Shown here piece by piece: positions 46,756 to 58,185 of a stretch of DNA of 64,000 bases. Source of the DNA: Pseudoalteromonas rubra (GTDB lineage: Bacteria > Pseudomonadota > Gammaproteobacteria > Enterobacterales > Alteromonadaceae). The stretch's first letter is position 1; each line of letters starts with the position of its first letter. The notes beneath the pieces are model-generated. The model was not told the origin of the DNA. It made no database searches and worked only from the letters and a program-made list of their open reading frames with translations. A program made the translations under genes and the position numbers. The stretch is from assembly GCF_005886805.2 (NCBI RefSeq), contig NZ_CP045429.1:1892501-1956500 (forward strand). Direction: 5' to 3'.

Positions 46756-47598
46756 TTACTTCAGGTATTGTGCATGGAAATCCAGGTGTGCATCGATGAA
46801 GGTCGAAATAAAGAAGTAACTGTGGTCATATCCCGGCCGCATTGTTAGCGTAAGTGGGTAATTTGCAGCCTGAGCCGCCTGCACAAGTGCTTCAGGCTTG
46901 AGCTGTTCAGTTAGGAACTGATCAGCATCACCTTGATCAACTAAGATAGGTGCTTTGCCATTTTCCGTATTTTGTCTAAGCAAGTGGCATGCATCGTATG
47001 CTTCCCACATTGCATTGTCTTCTCCCAGGTAGCCTCTGAATGCTTTTTTGCCCCAAGGGCAATCCACCGGATTAGAGATTGGGCTAAATGCCGAGATACT
47101 CTGATAACGAGTTGGATTTTTCAGACCGACAACCAGCGCGCCGTGACCACCCATGGAGTGTCCCGCGATAGCACGTTTGTCAGAGACAGGAAGTTGCGCT
47201 TCGATAAGTTTTGGCAGCTCGTCACTGACATAGCTATACATGTGATAGTGTTTATCATAGGGGGCTTGAGTCGCATTGACGTAAAAGCCTGCGCCGAGCC
47301 CAAAATCATAGCTATTTTCCGGGTCATCTGGGATCTCTTCACCACGCGGTGATGTATCCGGTGCTACGATTGCTATCCCGAGCTCGCTGGCACGTTTAAA
47401 CGCGCCAGCTTTTTGCATAAAGTTCTCGTCGTTACAGGTTAGCCCTGACAGCCAGTAAAGCACTGGTACAGGCTGGCCATTAAGTGCTTGCTCAGGTAAA
47501 AAAACGGCAAAGGTCATTTTACATTGAGTATATTGACTGTCATGTTGATAACGTCGGTGCCAGCCTCCGGCGACTTTGTTTTCGCTCAATAATTCCAT
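46756..47598 (-). CDS. fghA: S-formylglutathione hydrolase
   Basis: 280 residues of the esterase D family. The nucleophile serine is in AGHSMGGHGA; the aspartate (QGDADQFL) and histidine (GYDHSYFF) of the triad are visible. It hydrolyses S-formylglutathione to formate and glutathione, the last step of glutathione-dependent formaldehyde removal. It follows frmA with ten bases between, on the same strand. The size and start are normal. Confidence 0.95.
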   Translation of the reverse strand: MELLSENKVAGGWHRRYQHDSQYTQCKMTFAVFLPEQALNGQPVPVLYWLSGLTCNDENFMQKAGAFKRASELGIAIVAPDTSPRGEEIPDDPENSYDFGLGAGFYVNATQAPYDKHYHMYSYVSDELPKLIEAQLPVSDKRAIAGHSMGGHGALVVGLKNPTRYQSISAFSPISNPVDCPWGKKAFRGYLGEDNAMWEAYDACHLLRQNTENGKAPILVDQGDADQFLTEQLKPEALVQAAQAANYPLTLTMRPGYDHSYFFISTFIDAHLDFHAQYLK

Positions 47599-47608
47599 AA
47601 TATGCTCT

Positions 47609-48811
<1,203 letters not shown>

Positions 48812-48827
48812 TTACGTATTTGTAATA

Positions 48828-49694
48828 ATGGATAGATGGTCAGGTTTAGATGAATTTGTCGCGGTGGCGACCAGTGGCTCCTTCACAGCGGCAGCGCAGC
48901 AGTTAGACACCTCAGTAGCACAGGTCAGCCGTCGGGTTAAAACCCTGGAGTCCGAGCTTGGCTATCAGCTACTGACTCGAACAACCCGAAATCTGGCGTT
49001 GACACCCGAAGGCCAGGTATTTCTCGGTCATGCCAGGTTGCTCCAGCACGCCTACGATGACGCAACAGCGGCACTGAGACAAAGAGACAGTGAGCCTACG
49101 GGTAAAATCAGGCTCACAGCGCCAGTGATGTACGGCGAACAATACATTATGCCGTTGGTACACCAGTTCATGTGTCGTTTTCCTTCGGTTACGGTTGATA
49201 TGGAGCTGACTAATGCGCAACTCGATCTGGTTGAGCAGGGCGTCGATCTTGCTATTCGCATCGGCCAGCTCAAAGATTCCTCGTTACATGCAAAACGTCT
49301 GTCGCAGAGACGTACTTTGGTGTGTGTTTCACCGCAATATTTAAGTCAGCGCGGTCCAATTACCGCTATCAGAGATCTGGAGAAACAAAATTGCCTGTTA
49401 GGTAATGCACATTATTGGCGTTTTATGGATCACGGAGTCGAGCGGCATGTAAAGGTAACTGGTACATTGAGATGTAACAGTGGCTGGGCGTTATTAGACG
49501 CGGCGAAGCAGGGGCTAGGGGTCGTTCAGTTGCCTCATTATTATGTGCAAGATGCCATTCAAGGTAGTGAATTAGTGACTGTGCTGGATTCCTTTGCACC
49601 TATGGAAGAGGGGATCTGGGCGGTGTATCCGCCCAGAAAATATTTGTCTACGGCTATCCGTGCGCTAATAGACTTTTTGGCTGACGCACTCTAG
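48828..49694 (+). CDS. LysR-family transcription regulator
   Basis: 288 residues from ATG 48828 (MDRWSGLDEF); the frame to 48783 is less likely. The N-terminal winged HTH reads GSFTAAAQQLDTSVAQVSRRVKTLE (motif core AAAQQLDTSVAQVSRRV), and the rest is a substrate-binding-type effector domain. Because it is divergent from frmA with a short shared gap, it is the likely regulator of formaldehyde detoxification; direct proof is absent. Its stop overlaps that of the SulP gene by four bases. Confidence 0.88.
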   Translation: MDRWSGLDEFVAVATSGSFTAAAQQLDTSVAQVSRRVKTLESELGYQLLTRTTRNLALTPEGQVFLGHARLLQHAYDDATAALRQRDSEPTGKIRLTAPVMYGEQYIMPLVHQFMCRFPSVTVDMELTNAQLDLVEQGVDLAIRIGQLKDSSLHAKRLSQRRTLVCVSPQYLSQRGPITAIRDLEKQNCLLGNAHYWRFMDHGVERHVKVTGTLRCNSGWALLDAAKQGLGVVQLPHYYVQDAIQGSELVTVLDSFAPMEEGIWAVYPPRKYLSTAIRALIDFLADAL

Positions 49695-51358
49695 GCCTGA
49701 ACAGTATTGCTTTGCATCGCTTCCAGGGCTCTGGTCAATGCCTGTTCGCGGCTCTTACAAAATGCGTGGTCACCCAATTTGCTGCGAATATCGAACTTCT
49801 GAAGCTGTTCACTCGTGTCTTTATTTGGTGAGTAAATAAAGACCTGGCATTCAGCATCCAGTGCGTCACTGATGGCGTTTTCAATTGCGAGGCTGACGGT
49901 TACATCCAGCATGGCAACATCACTTAAATCAAGCACCATGGTTTTATATTCGCCAATGTGGCGATGCTGGCGGGTGATTGCTTTCGATACGCTAAAGATC
50001 ATCGGACCGGACAGGTAAAAGAACAAGAGTTTGCCTTTGGCCTGCTCTAGCAAGGCTCGCTCGTGCGTTGACAGTGGCACATCTTCGTCGGCGTCGCCAT
50101 CACTGATGGCTTTCACATGTTGTTCCTGAACCCGGCTTAGGCGCTCAATTACCATAATATTGGAAATAAATACGCCCAGACCAACAGCCACCATTAAATC
50201 AACGAAAACGGTCAGCAACATCACACCATACATGATGGCCATCTGACTGATGCTGAGTTTATGTGCACGTTGAATAAAGCTCCAGTCCAGAATGTTAATC
50301 CCGACATACACCGCGATGCCGGCGAGCACTGCCATAGGAATCGGTTCTGTCAGACTGCCGGCCACAAATACTACGGCCATTAGGATCAGAGCGCGGAAAA
50401 TGCCTGCTAATGGAGAACGAGCCCCCACCTGTATGTTGACGACTGTGCCCATGGTTGCACCTGCGCCAGGCAGCGCGCCAAAGAAGCCTGCAATCATATT
50501 TGCAATCCCCTGACCGCGCAGCTCTCTGTCAGAATCATGCTCTGTACGGGTCAGACTGTCCCCGATTACAGCTGTCAGCAAAGTGTCAATACACCCTAAA
50601 GTACCCAGCACCAGGGCATCGATAACCATTTCAGTAAAGAGCTCAGGGGTAAAGGTTGGCCAAACAACTTCGGGTAAGCCACTGGGGATCTCTCCAATTC
50701 GGCGAATGCTGTCAGTATCAAACAGCAGGATAGAGATTAAGGTAACAATAACCAGCGCCACCAGCTGTGCAGGAACGTACTGGCGATATTTCTTAGGCAT
50801 GTAGAACAGAACACCTAAGGTGAGGACCCCTAAAAAGAGCTCTGAGAAATGTAAATTTAGAAATAGCTCAGGGAAAGCGGACAAAGTACCGGGAACACCG
50901 CCAGGAGGCGCCTGATGTCCGAGTAGGGGGGCCAGTTGCAGTATGATTAATATGACACCAATTCCGGACATAAACCCGGAGACCACGCTGTATGGCATCA
51001 GAGTGACATATTTACCAAGCTTGAGCGTGCCCAGTAATATCTGGAATGCACCCGCCATCATCACCACGGTGAAGGCCATAGCCGGCCCCGCTTCGGGGTA
51101 TTTTGATATCATGGTGGTCAGAACTGCTGTCATAATGACCGTCATCGGGCCAGTTGGTTCTGAGATCAGAGAAGTAGAGCCGCCAAATAAGGCAGCGAAG
51201 AGGCCAACGAGAATTGCGCCCCACATACCGGCTTCAGCTCCGGCGCCGGATGCCACGCCAAAGGCGAGGGCGAGTGGTAGGGAAATGATTGCAGTGGTCA
51301 CACCACCGAACAAATCTCCCTTGAAATTCATATGTTTAAATCTTGATAACGAAAACAT
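49691..51358 (-). CDS. SulP-family anion transporter with STAS domain
   Basis: 555 residues from ATG 51358. About twelve membrane segments with the SulP signature (LFGGVTTAIISLPLALAFG, GSTSLISEPTGPMTVIMTA) are followed by a cytoplasmic STAS domain with VLDLSDVAMLDVTVSLAIE. The family moves sulfate, bicarbonate or other anions; no carbonic anhydrase gene is beside it, so the substrate stays open. It is convergent with the LysR gene, and its stop overlaps that stop. Confidence 0.92.
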   Translation of the reverse strand: MFSLSRFKHMNFKGDLFGGVTTAIISLPLALAFGVASGAGAEAGMWGAILVGLFAALFGGSTSLISEPTGPMTVIMTAVLTTMISKYPEAGPAMAFTVVMMAGAFQILLGTLKLGKYVTLMPYSVVSGFMSGIGVILIILQLAPLLGHQAPPGGVPGTLSAFPELFLNLHFSELFLGVLTLGVLFYMPKKYRQYVPAQLVALVIVTLISILLFDTDSIRRIGEIPSGLPEVVWPTFTPELFTEMVIDALVLGTLGCIDTLLTAVIGDSLTRTEHDSDRELRGQGIANMIAGFFGALPGAGATMGTVVNIQVGARSPLAGIFRALILMAVVFVAGSLTEPIPMAVLAGIAVYVGINILDWSFIQRAHKLSISQMAIMYGVMLLTVFVDLMVAVGLGVFISNIMVIERLSRVQEQHVKAISDGDADEDVPLSTHERALLEQAKGKLLFFYLSGPMIFSVSKAITRQHRHIGEYKTMVLDLSDVAMLDVTVSLAIENAISDALDAECQVFIYSPNKDTSEQLQKFDIRSKLGDHAFCKSREQALTRALEAMQSNTVQA

Positions 51359-51526
51359 TGAAGGTCCATACCGCGAGATTTGCCGCATTCTACACTAAAA
51401 CCCGACGTAATTTAGAGCGGCTATTAAAAAAATTTTACACTTTTTTTTGGGGTCAAGGGTATGACCCGGCTTTCTTGATTGTGCTAGTATCGTGCTCTGA
51501 ACTTGTATGCAGAAAAATAAACTATT

Positions 51527-52738
51527 ATGTTTCAGCCTGTTAGCCTTTACATAGGGCTCAGATACAGCCGTGCCAGCAAGGGCAATGGGTTTGTATCTTT
51601 TATTTCTTTTTTTTCCATTGCCGGGATAGCACTCGGGTTAATGGCACTTATTACAGTTAGCTCTGTGATGAATGGGTTTGAGCAGAGCCTGAAAAATGCC
51701 ATGCTCGACTTAATACCTCATGTGCAGTTGCGCAAATCATCAGACGAACAATCTCAAGACGCCGATGCGTTGCTAACTAAGCTGAGCGCATTGCCAGAAG
51801 TTAAGCGGGTAACTCCCTATGTCACCAGTGATGTGATCCTGCAAACGAATAAAGATCTGGTTGGTGTACGTTTGCAAGGGACCTTTTCCGGTTATCCATC
51901 GGCACTCGAGCCACACATTGAAGCCGGTAGCCTGGCACAGTTTCGTGAGCAGAAATATCAACTGGCGCTGAGTCGCTATCTGGCAAATCAACTGGATGTG
52001 CGATTGGGACAAAAAGTTCGGGTGATCATGCCTGATGTTAGCAGTTATACGCCTATGGGCCGGGTCCCTAAACAGCGTTTATTTACAGTTGCCTTGATTT
52101 ACAACACCCACAGTGAGGCCGATGTTAACCTGGCATTCGCCGATGGTAAAAGTCTGCAACGTTTGCTTAAGCGCAAACCGGTGGATTTTGACGTTAGCAT
52201 TACATTAAAAGACGCTTTTGCCGTTAATGAGTTCAGAACAGCGAATGTCCCCTTGTTGTCTGGATTAGAATACTCAGACTGGCATGTACAGCAGGGGGCA
52301 TTATTTGCAGCCGTTGCAATGGAAAAACGCATTATGGCCTTACTATTGGGACTGATCGTGATTGTGGCCGTATTCAATATAGTGTCGGCGTTGTCGATGA
52401 TGGTCAGTGAAAAGCAAGGTGAAGTAGCTATTTTGCAGACTTTGGGGCTGGCACCTGGCGCTATAGCACGGGTGTTCATGGTGCAAGGGTTGTACAACGG
52501 TGTAGTGGGTACGCTAATTGGCACTGTGTTTGGTTATCTGCTGGCCAGTCATATTAACGAGGTACTGGCAGTCAGTGGGCTGTCTTTACTGGGTGGTGCA
52601 GAGTTACCGGTCAGGTTCGACTGGTTTAGTTTGAGTTTAATTGTTGCGATCAGTCTGGTTTTGAGTTTTCTGGCAACATTATATCCGGCGTTTAAAGCCG
52701 CAAAAGTGCTTCCTGCTGAGGTGTTAAGGTATGAGTGA
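51527..52738 (+). CDS. lolC: LolC, lipoprotein-releasing ABC transporter permease
   Basis: 403 residues: membrane helix 1 (about 25-48), a large periplasmic domain (50-260), then three membrane helices. The family start [25 protein letters not shown] is intact (two pieces: [14 protein letters not shown] and FVSFISFFS). It releases outer-membrane lipoproteins from the inner membrane to LolA together with LolD and LolE. It overlaps lolD by eight bases. The many lipoproteins in this window would be its clients. Confidence 0.94.
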   Translation: MFQPVSLYIGLRYSRASKGNGFVSFISFFSIAGIALGLMALITVSSVMNGFEQSLKNAMLDLIPHVQLRKSSDEQSQDADALLTKLSALPEVKRVTPYVTSDVILQTNKDLVGVRLQGTFSGYPSALEPHIEAGSLAQFREQKYQLALSRYLANQLDVRLGQKVRVIMPDVSSYTPMGRVPKQRLFTVALIYNTHSEADVNLAFADGKSLQRLLKRKPVDFDVSITLKDAFAVNEFRTANVPLLSGLEYSDWHVQQGALFAAVAMEKRIMALLLGLIVIVAVFNIVSALSMMVSEKQGEVAILQTLGLAPGAIARVFMVQGLYNGVVGTLIGTVFGYLLASHINEVLAVSGLSLLGGAELPVRFDWFSLSLIVAISLVLSFLATLYPAFKAAKVLPAEVLRYE

Positions 52739-53429
52739 TTTAGTAATTGAATGTCAGGGCCTGAACAAGGCTTATGATGAAGCGGGCCAGCAGGTTGAAG
52801 TGTTAAAAGGGGTCGATCTGGCGCTTGAACAGGGCGACATGTTGGCCATCGTCGGCAGTTCCGGCTCAGGCAAGAGTACTTTGTTGCATATATTGGGCAC
52901 ATTGGATACCGCCAGCAGTGGTTCAGTGAAAATCAAAGCTACCGATGTCGCGCAGTTATCGCGTCGTAAACAGGCGGATTTTCGCAATCAAAACCTGGGC
53001 TTTATATATCAGTTCCATCACCTGCTTATGGATTTTACGGCATTAGAGAATGTGGCTATGCCTTTGCTGATTGCCGGTCAGCCACCTAAAGCCGCTCAGT
53101 CGCAAGCACAGGAAATGTTGGGCAAAGTTGGCCTGGACCATCGTGGAGGTCATCGACCATCGGAGTTATCGGGCGGGGAGCGCCAGCGAGTTGCCATAGC
53201 CAGGGCGCTAGTTACGCGTCCTGCATTAGTCTTGGCAGATGAACCTACCGGTAACCTGGACAAACAAAATGCACTGAAAATCTATGCCTTGTTAAAAGAG
53301 TTAAACCGGGATTTAAAAACCAGCTTTGTGGTGGTAACACATGACCTTGAACTGGCGGCAAAACTGGGTCGTGCAGTTGCTCTGGACGACGGTGTGTTGG
53401 TTGAGCATGCGTTACATAGTGAGGCATAA
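52731..53429 (+). CDS. lolD: LolD, lipoprotein-releasing ABC transporter ATPase
   Basis: 232 residues. Walker A is GSSGSGKST (about 42-50), the LolD-type Q-loop region is IYQFHHLL, the signature LSGGERQR, and Walker [13 protein letters not shown]. It hydrolyses ATP to drive the LolC/LolE membrane pair. It starts eight bases before the end of lolC and ends four bases before lolE. Confidence 0.95.
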   Translation: MSDLVIECQGLNKAYDEAGQQVEVLKGVDLALEQGDMLAIVGSSGSGKSTLLHILGTLDTASSGSVKIKATDVAQLSRRKQADFRNQNLGFIYQFHHLLMDFTALENVAMPLLIAGQPPKAAQSQAQEMLGKVGLDHRGGHRPSELSGGERQRVAIARALVTRPALVLADEPTGNLDKQNALKIYALLKELNRDLKTSFVVVTHDLELAAKLGRAVALDDGVLVEHALHSEA

Positions 53430-53433
53430 GCGA

Positions 53434-54660
53434 ATGTTGAGTGTGTTTATCAGTAACCGATTACGTGCTTCCAAGCATCAGGCTGGTATGATTGGGTTTT
53501 TGAGTAAATCATCAACGCTCGGTGTCATGCTGGGGGTGGCGGTGCTTATTGTCGCACTCTCAGTGATCAATGGGTTTGAACAACAGCTGAAAACCCGCTT
53601 ACTTTCTGTGGTACCCCATGTGGCGTACCAGGCGCCTTACGACCCTATTTCCAGTTGGCCTGACAAAGTACGATTGCTGGAAGCTCAGCAAGGTATCTTG
53701 GCCGCCGCCCCTGAAATATCTGTCACTGCTATGGTCCAGTTTCGTGGTGAGCTAAAAGCGGCGGAAGTGAAGGGAATAGATTTTCTCTCTCATCATAAGG
53801 TGTCAGATGTGGGTCAGTTTATTACTGACACTTCACTAAGCGAGTTGACCGACAATGATATCGTTTTAGGTCGGCATATTGCGACTGAGTTGGGTTTAGA
53901 GCGCGGGGATAAAGTCACACTGTTAGTGGCAAATCCACAAGCCGCTTCTCCTCTGGCTGCCCCAAAGCGGCTTAACTTTGTGTTGGCGGATGTGATTAGT
54001 ATGGGAGGACCTATTGATCGGTCGTTGGCTTTGGTTTCTGTGAAGAGGTTGCAGCAGGCAATGGGGCTGTCTGACGATGAAGTGACCGGGCTCCGTGCAA
54101 AAGTTGAGGATGTATTCTCTGCTCATCAGGTCGCAATGGCAGCAGGCCGGGCTTTACCTGATCTGGTCTACGTCAATAGTTGGTTTCGTACGCAGGGGAG
54201 CCTTTATCAGGATATTCAAATGGTCAGGACAATAGTGTATCTGGTCGTGTTTCTGATCATCGCTGTCGCCAGTTTTAATATCGTGTCGTCTATGGTAATG
54301 GAAGTGAAAGAAAAGCAAGCGGATATTGCGATTTTAAAAACCATGGGTACCAGAGATAGCACTATTTTTGCGACCTTCGCGATACAGGGGGTCAGCTATG
54401 CCCTAATAGGTGCCCTGGTTGGTCTGTTTGTCGGCATTTTGTTGGCGCTGAATATTTCCGACTTATTCCGTGCCTGGATTGAGCTTGATGGTGATAATCC
54501 ATTGCAGGGCGTTTATTTTATTGAATTTTTGCCCAGCCAGTTGGATTGGATCGACGTGGTTTCAGTGTTGTCTATTACGCTTGTTATTTCGGTACTATCT
54601 TGCCTTTATCCGGCCTGGCAGGCCGTAAAAGTAGATCCAGCCAGGGTTTTGGGTGGTTAG
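53434..54660 (+). CDS. lolE: LolE, lipoprotein-releasing ABC transporter permease
   Basis: 408 residues from ATG 53434 (MLSVFISNRLRAS); the longer frame to 53341 lies inside lolD. It has the same plan as LolC: one helix, a large periplasmic domain, then three helices, with FNIVSSMVMEVKEKQADIAILKTMG before the third helix (core FNIVSSMVMEVKEKQADIAI). It is the last gene of lolCDE and is convergent with the EAL gene. Confidence 0.93.
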   Translation: MLSVFISNRLRASKHQAGMIGFLSKSSTLGVMLGVAVLIVALSVINGFEQQLKTRLLSVVPHVAYQAPYDPISSWPDKVRLLEAQQGILAAAPEISVTAMVQFRGELKAAEVKGIDFLSHHKVSDVGQFITDTSLSELTDNDIVLGRHIATELGLERGDKVTLLVANPQAASPLAAPKRLNFVLADVISMGGPIDRSLALVSVKRLQQAMGLSDDEVTGLRAKVEDVFSAHQVAMAAGRALPDLVYVNSWFRTQGSLYQDIQMVRTIVYLVVFLIIAVASFNIVSSMVMEVKEKQADIAILKTMGTRDSTIFATFAIQGVSYALIGALVGLFVGILLALNISDLFRAWIELDGDNPLQGVYFIEFLPSQLDWIDVVSVLSITLVISVLSCLYPAWQAVKVDPARVLGG

Positions 54661-54689
54661 CTTAGGTAACGCATACCACGGTGTATGCG

Positions 54690-56309
54690 CTACTCTTCAA
54701 AATGCAGATAGCTGGATTTATCGGCGACAACATACTCGACAAAATCGTTAATACTCAGCGGCTTGCTATAGTAATACCCCTGTATATATTCAACCCCTTT
54801 GGCTTTGGCATAGATCATCTGGTCTAATTGTTCTATGCCTTCTGCGACCAGCGGTTTATCGAGATTTTTTGCCAGCGACACAATGGAATTGAACAGCGAC
54901 TGCATTTTTCCGTCATTGACGACATTGGTGACAAAGGCACGGTCAATTTTAATTTCATCAAAATGCAGTTTACACAAATAGCTCAGACTGGAGTAACCGG
55001 TACCAAAATCATCAATCGATATCATCAGCCCTTCGCTTTGTAGTTTTTGTAGTATCTCATTAATATAGTTAAAGTTATCGATCAGGGCTGATTCAGTGAG
55101 CTCCAGCTTAATTTTGGCGGGGTTAAGCGACAGCTTTTCCAGCGTTTGCAGCAATCGGGTGGTGAAGTTAACATCGAGAATTTCAACAACACTAATGTTG
55201 ATTGCAAAACGAAACTGGCGTGCCTCAATGTGCTCTTGTGCAAGTAAACTCTTTAACTTATTAATCTGACTGAGCGTAAATAGCGTTAGCTTGTTAATCT
55301 CTCCCGTACTTTCAATGATTGGAATAAATTCGGTAGGAGGAATAGGCTGACCGTCAAGTTCCCAGCGCATCAGGCACTCAGCCCCAATCAGACGTTCTGT
55401 TTTGGTATCATGAATTGGCTGGAATACCACTTCAAAGCTATCCGCCAGGTTATCCTGATAAAGGGCGCTGCGCAGTCCGGTTTCAATTTTATTCTGTCGT
55501 TCAATTTGCCTGGCCAGCGTTTCTTTGAATTCGACCAGACGGTTGTGGTCTGATAGCGCATCAAAGGTTGCCATTTCCGCTTTGTTAAGACTTAACTCAT
55601 GGTCGTCATTGGGCTGTTCTTTATAGTAGCCCAGTGAGACATTGCTGTAGAAACTGTTGCCGTTAAAATTAAAAGGCTCATTCAGTTGCTTGTATAAGGT
55701 TTCGATGTTCAGTGGAACCGTATCGGGAATAAACACGCAGTAACAGTCGGAAGAGTGTTTAGAGAATATCCCTTTATCAAATTCTCCCTGGAATCGTGCC
55801 AGGATCTCCATAAATACCAAGTTGGCAACACCAATATTCCAGACTTCGGAAATACGCTGAAAATTACAGATCCGGACACAGCAAATAGTGCCCTGATGAG
55901 GTTGCTCTTTAATTTTGTTAATGAAGGCATCTCGATACAGTAATCCGGTGTGGGGATCACGGATTGCGAGCTGCTTATTTAGGCGCCTGACGGAGATCAG
56001 CTCTTCGACAGGCTCAAGCCTGATGTAATATTGGTCATCTTGTCTGAAGCTGTAGAGTCTGACCCAGGTAACGCTGCTATTATCGATACTGACGCCCAGC
56101 TCAATTTGGTCAAATATAGGATCGAACAGGATTTCACTGAGATTGAGCTCATTAAAGTCCTCATCAATAAAAACCAGCTTTTGCGATAGTATGTCGCCAG
56201 GCTTTAGGCCTAGCATACGCTCGGCAGCATCCGAGATGGAGATGATCTGCCCCTGCCTGTCATAGCTAAGATAAGCAATGTGCAGTAGTTGACTCAGTTG
56301 GTTTTTCAT
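54690..56309 (-). CDS. EAL-domain c-di-GMP phosphodiesterase with PAS and degenerate GGDEF
   Basis: 539 residues from ATG 56309; a GTG at 56318 overlapping the cheB stop is also possible. Residues 1-110 look PAS-like (YDRQGQIISISDAAERMLG). Residues 115-260 are GGDEF-like, but the active motif is replaced by SSDCY (186-190), so it should not make c-di-GMP. The EAL domain (290-539) keeps E311 in ECLMRW, LELTE, DDFGTGYSS (433-441), KIDR and AEGIE, so breakdown of c-di-GMP is likely. As the last gene of the chemosensory operon it could be the output that links signalling to surface behaviour. Confidence 0.88.
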   Translation of the reverse strand: MKNQLSQLLHIAYLSYDRQGQIISISDAAERMLGLKPGDILSQKLVFIDEDFNELNLSEILFDPIFDQIELGVSIDNSSVTWVRLYSFRQDDQYYIRLEPVEELISVRRLNKQLAIRDPHTGLLYRDAFINKIKEQPHQGTICCVRICNFQRISEVWNIGVANLVFMEILARFQGEFDKGIFSKHSSDCYCVFIPDTVPLNIETLYKQLNEPFNFNGNSFYSNVSLGYYKEQPNDDHELSLNKAEMATFDALSDHNRLVEFKETLARQIERQNKIETGLRSALYQDNLADSFEVVFQPIHDTKTERLIGAECLMRWELDGQPIPPTEFIPIIESTGEINKLTLFTLSQINKLKSLLAQEHIEARQFRFAINISVVEILDVNFTTRLLQTLEKLSLNPAKIKLELTESALIDNFNYINEILQKLQSEGLMISIDDFGTGYSSLSYLCKLHFDEIKIDRAFVTNVVNDGKMQSLFNSIVSLAKNLDKPLVAEGIEQLDQMIYAKAKGVEYIQGYYYSKPLSINDFVEYVVADKSSYLHFEE

Positions 56310-56314
56310 ACAGA

Positions 56315-57379
56315 TCACCCAAGCGCTTTTTGGATCTGGTAAGGGAGGTTACTCAGCGCATAGATTTTATCGACGGCCCCCCTCGCGATGGCTTCTTTTG
56401 GCATACCAAACACCACACAACTGGATTCGCTTTCTGCAAAGGTCACAGCCCCCTTTTGCTTCATTTCCAGTAAACCACTTGCGCCGTCATTGCCCATGCC
56501 AGTTAGAATAATACCAAGGGCATGATTGCCTACCGACTGGGCTACGGAGCGAAACAACACATCCACCGAAGGCTTGTGACGGCTGACAAGTGGTCCATCG
56601 CGTATCTCTAAATAGTAGTCCGAGCCTTGACGTTTTACCAACATATGCTGGCCTCCCGGGGCGATATAAACATGGCCGTGGCGGATGCGAGTGGCAGTTT
56701 GTCCTTCTTCTACCTTATGTGGTGTGATGTCATTGAGGCGTTGGGCGAACGCAGCCGTAAACTTACCTGGCATATGCTGTACGATAACAATCGGCGGTGA
56801 ATGGGCTGGCAGCTGCTGTAAAAGCCGGGCGATTGCCTCTGTACCGCCTGTCGAAGCACCAATAGCAATCACTTTTCCCGCACTGTCAGGTGGCTGCGCT
56901 GTTTTGTGGGCAGGTAGCACTTCTTCTGTCGTATGTAGTTCACGAAAGGTGCCTTCTTCGAGGTATTTGAGTTGACGAACTTTGGCTTTAGTCGCCCCTT
57001 TGATAGCGTCAATGATCTGGGATACTGAGTCACTGTGTAAAAAGTCTCCCAGCCCGTGAGTGGGTTTGGCAATCACATCCACAGCGCCACAAGCAAGCGC
57101 TTCCATCGCGGTGGTGGTTTTTTCCTGCGCCAGTGCCGAGCAGATGATCACCGGCGTAGGGCGTTCCTGCATAATTTTCTTCAGGAAAGTGATGCCATTC
57201 ATTTTAGGCATTTCCACATCCAACAGAATGACATCCGGCCAATTCAAATTCATTTTTCGTTCTGCAATGATTGGGTCAGGGGCTGTACCGCTGACAATTA
57301 AGGTACGTTCATGGGCTATGATCTCACTCATGACTTGGCGCATCAGGGCGGAATCATCGATGATGAAGACGCTGGTCAT
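56315..57379 (-). CDS. cheB: CheB protein-glutamate methylesterase
   Basis: 354 residues from ATG 57379. The receiver domain carries the phosphorylated aspartate D54 (ILLDVEMPKM), then a linker, then the methylesterase domain with the triad serine in IGASTGGTEA, histidine in VQHMPGKF and aspartate in GMGNDGASG. It removes methyl groups from chemoreceptors. Its ATG overlaps the cheR stop as ATGA, so the two opposing enzymes are translationally coupled. Confidence 0.95.
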   Translation of the reverse strand: MTSVFIIDDSALMRQVMSEIIAHERTLIVSGTAPDPIIAERKMNLNWPDVILLDVEMPKMNGITFLKKIMQERPTPVIICSALAQEKTTTAMEALACGAVDVIAKPTHGLGDFLHSDSVSQIIDAIKGATKAKVRQLKYLEEGTFRELHTTEEVLPAHKTAQPPDSAGKVIAIGASTGGTEAIARLLQQLPAHSPPIVIVQHMPGKFTAAFAQRLNDITPHKVEEGQTATRIRHGHVYIAPGGQHMLVKRQGSDYYLEIRDGPLVSRHKPSVDVLFRSVAQSVGNHALGIILTGMGNDGASGLLEMKQKGAVTFAESESSCVVFGMPKEAIARGAVDKIYALSNLPYQIQKALG

Positions 57380-58179
57380 AAGGTCACCTTCTTGTATATG
57401 CAGGGGCTCAGAGTTTGCAGACAAGCAGGCTTATCTCGCATGGCTTCCGAATGTCCCAAAAAGAGTAAACCGCCATGGTTTAAACGTTTGATGATATTAT
57501 TCAGGATGGCTTGTTGCTTGGATTTGTCAAAGTAGATGAGTACATTACGCAGAAAAATCACATCAAATGAAAAATCAACCGTGGTCAACTTCAACAGGTT
57601 GTCTTCCTGAAAGCTACATTGTTTTTTTAGCGTCGAAATCAGCGTGAAGTTATCGGCATTTTTGCCCGTTCCTTTCATGCAATAACGGATCCGATAACGC
57701 TTGGGAATTTTGCCTACGGTAGATATGGCATAGCGCGCATTTCTGGCCATCAACACAGACATTTCAGAAATATCTGTGCCGATAACATGCCATGGCCGGT
57801 TATAGAATAAATCGTCCAGTATCATCGCCAGTGAGTAAGCCTCTTCTCCGCTCGAGCAGGCGGCGCTCCAGGCCCGAATGGGAGAGTGTCGTGGACGATT
57901 GTGCTGATAATAGTGATAAAGAAACTCAAACTGGGCCTGTTCCCTGAAAAAGTAGGTCTCATGCGTGGTGAGTTTATCAATAAAAACTTGCAGCTCATCT
58001 TTTCCTTCGGGTGTCATTAACAAGCGATAATACTTGCTGAAAGAAGGGCAGCGTTTAGCGCGCAGGCGACTGGCAAGACGACTTGCCACGATATCCGCTT
58101 TGTTTTTACCCAGGCTGATCCCGGTATGCTGCTCAAACAGACGGTTGAGTTGCTGAAACTCCACAGTTGAAATCGCCAT
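57376..58179 (-). CDS. cheR: CheR chemoreceptor methyltransferase
   Basis: 267 residues. The N-terminal helical domain (1-75) is followed by the SAM-binding domain with AWSAACSSGEEAYSLAMIL and the downstream DVIFLRNVLIYFD. It methylates glutamates on the chemoreceptor encoded in the same operon. It lies six bases after a cheW gene and overlaps cheB by four bases. Confidence 0.95.
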   Translation of the reverse strand: MAISTVEFQQLNRLFEQHTGISLGKNKADIVASRLASRLRAKRCPSFSKYYRLLMTPEGKDELQVFIDKLTTHETYFFREQAQFEFLYHYYQHNRPRHSPIRAWSAACSSGEEAYSLAMILDDLFYNRPWHVIGTDISEMSVLMARNARYAISTVGKIPKRYRIRYCMKGTGKNADNFTLISTLKKQCSFQEDNLLKLTTVDFSFDVIFLRNVLIYFDKSKQQAILNNIIKRLNHGGLLFLGHSEAMRDKPACLQTLSPCIYKKVTL

Positions 58180-58185
58180 TGCTGC

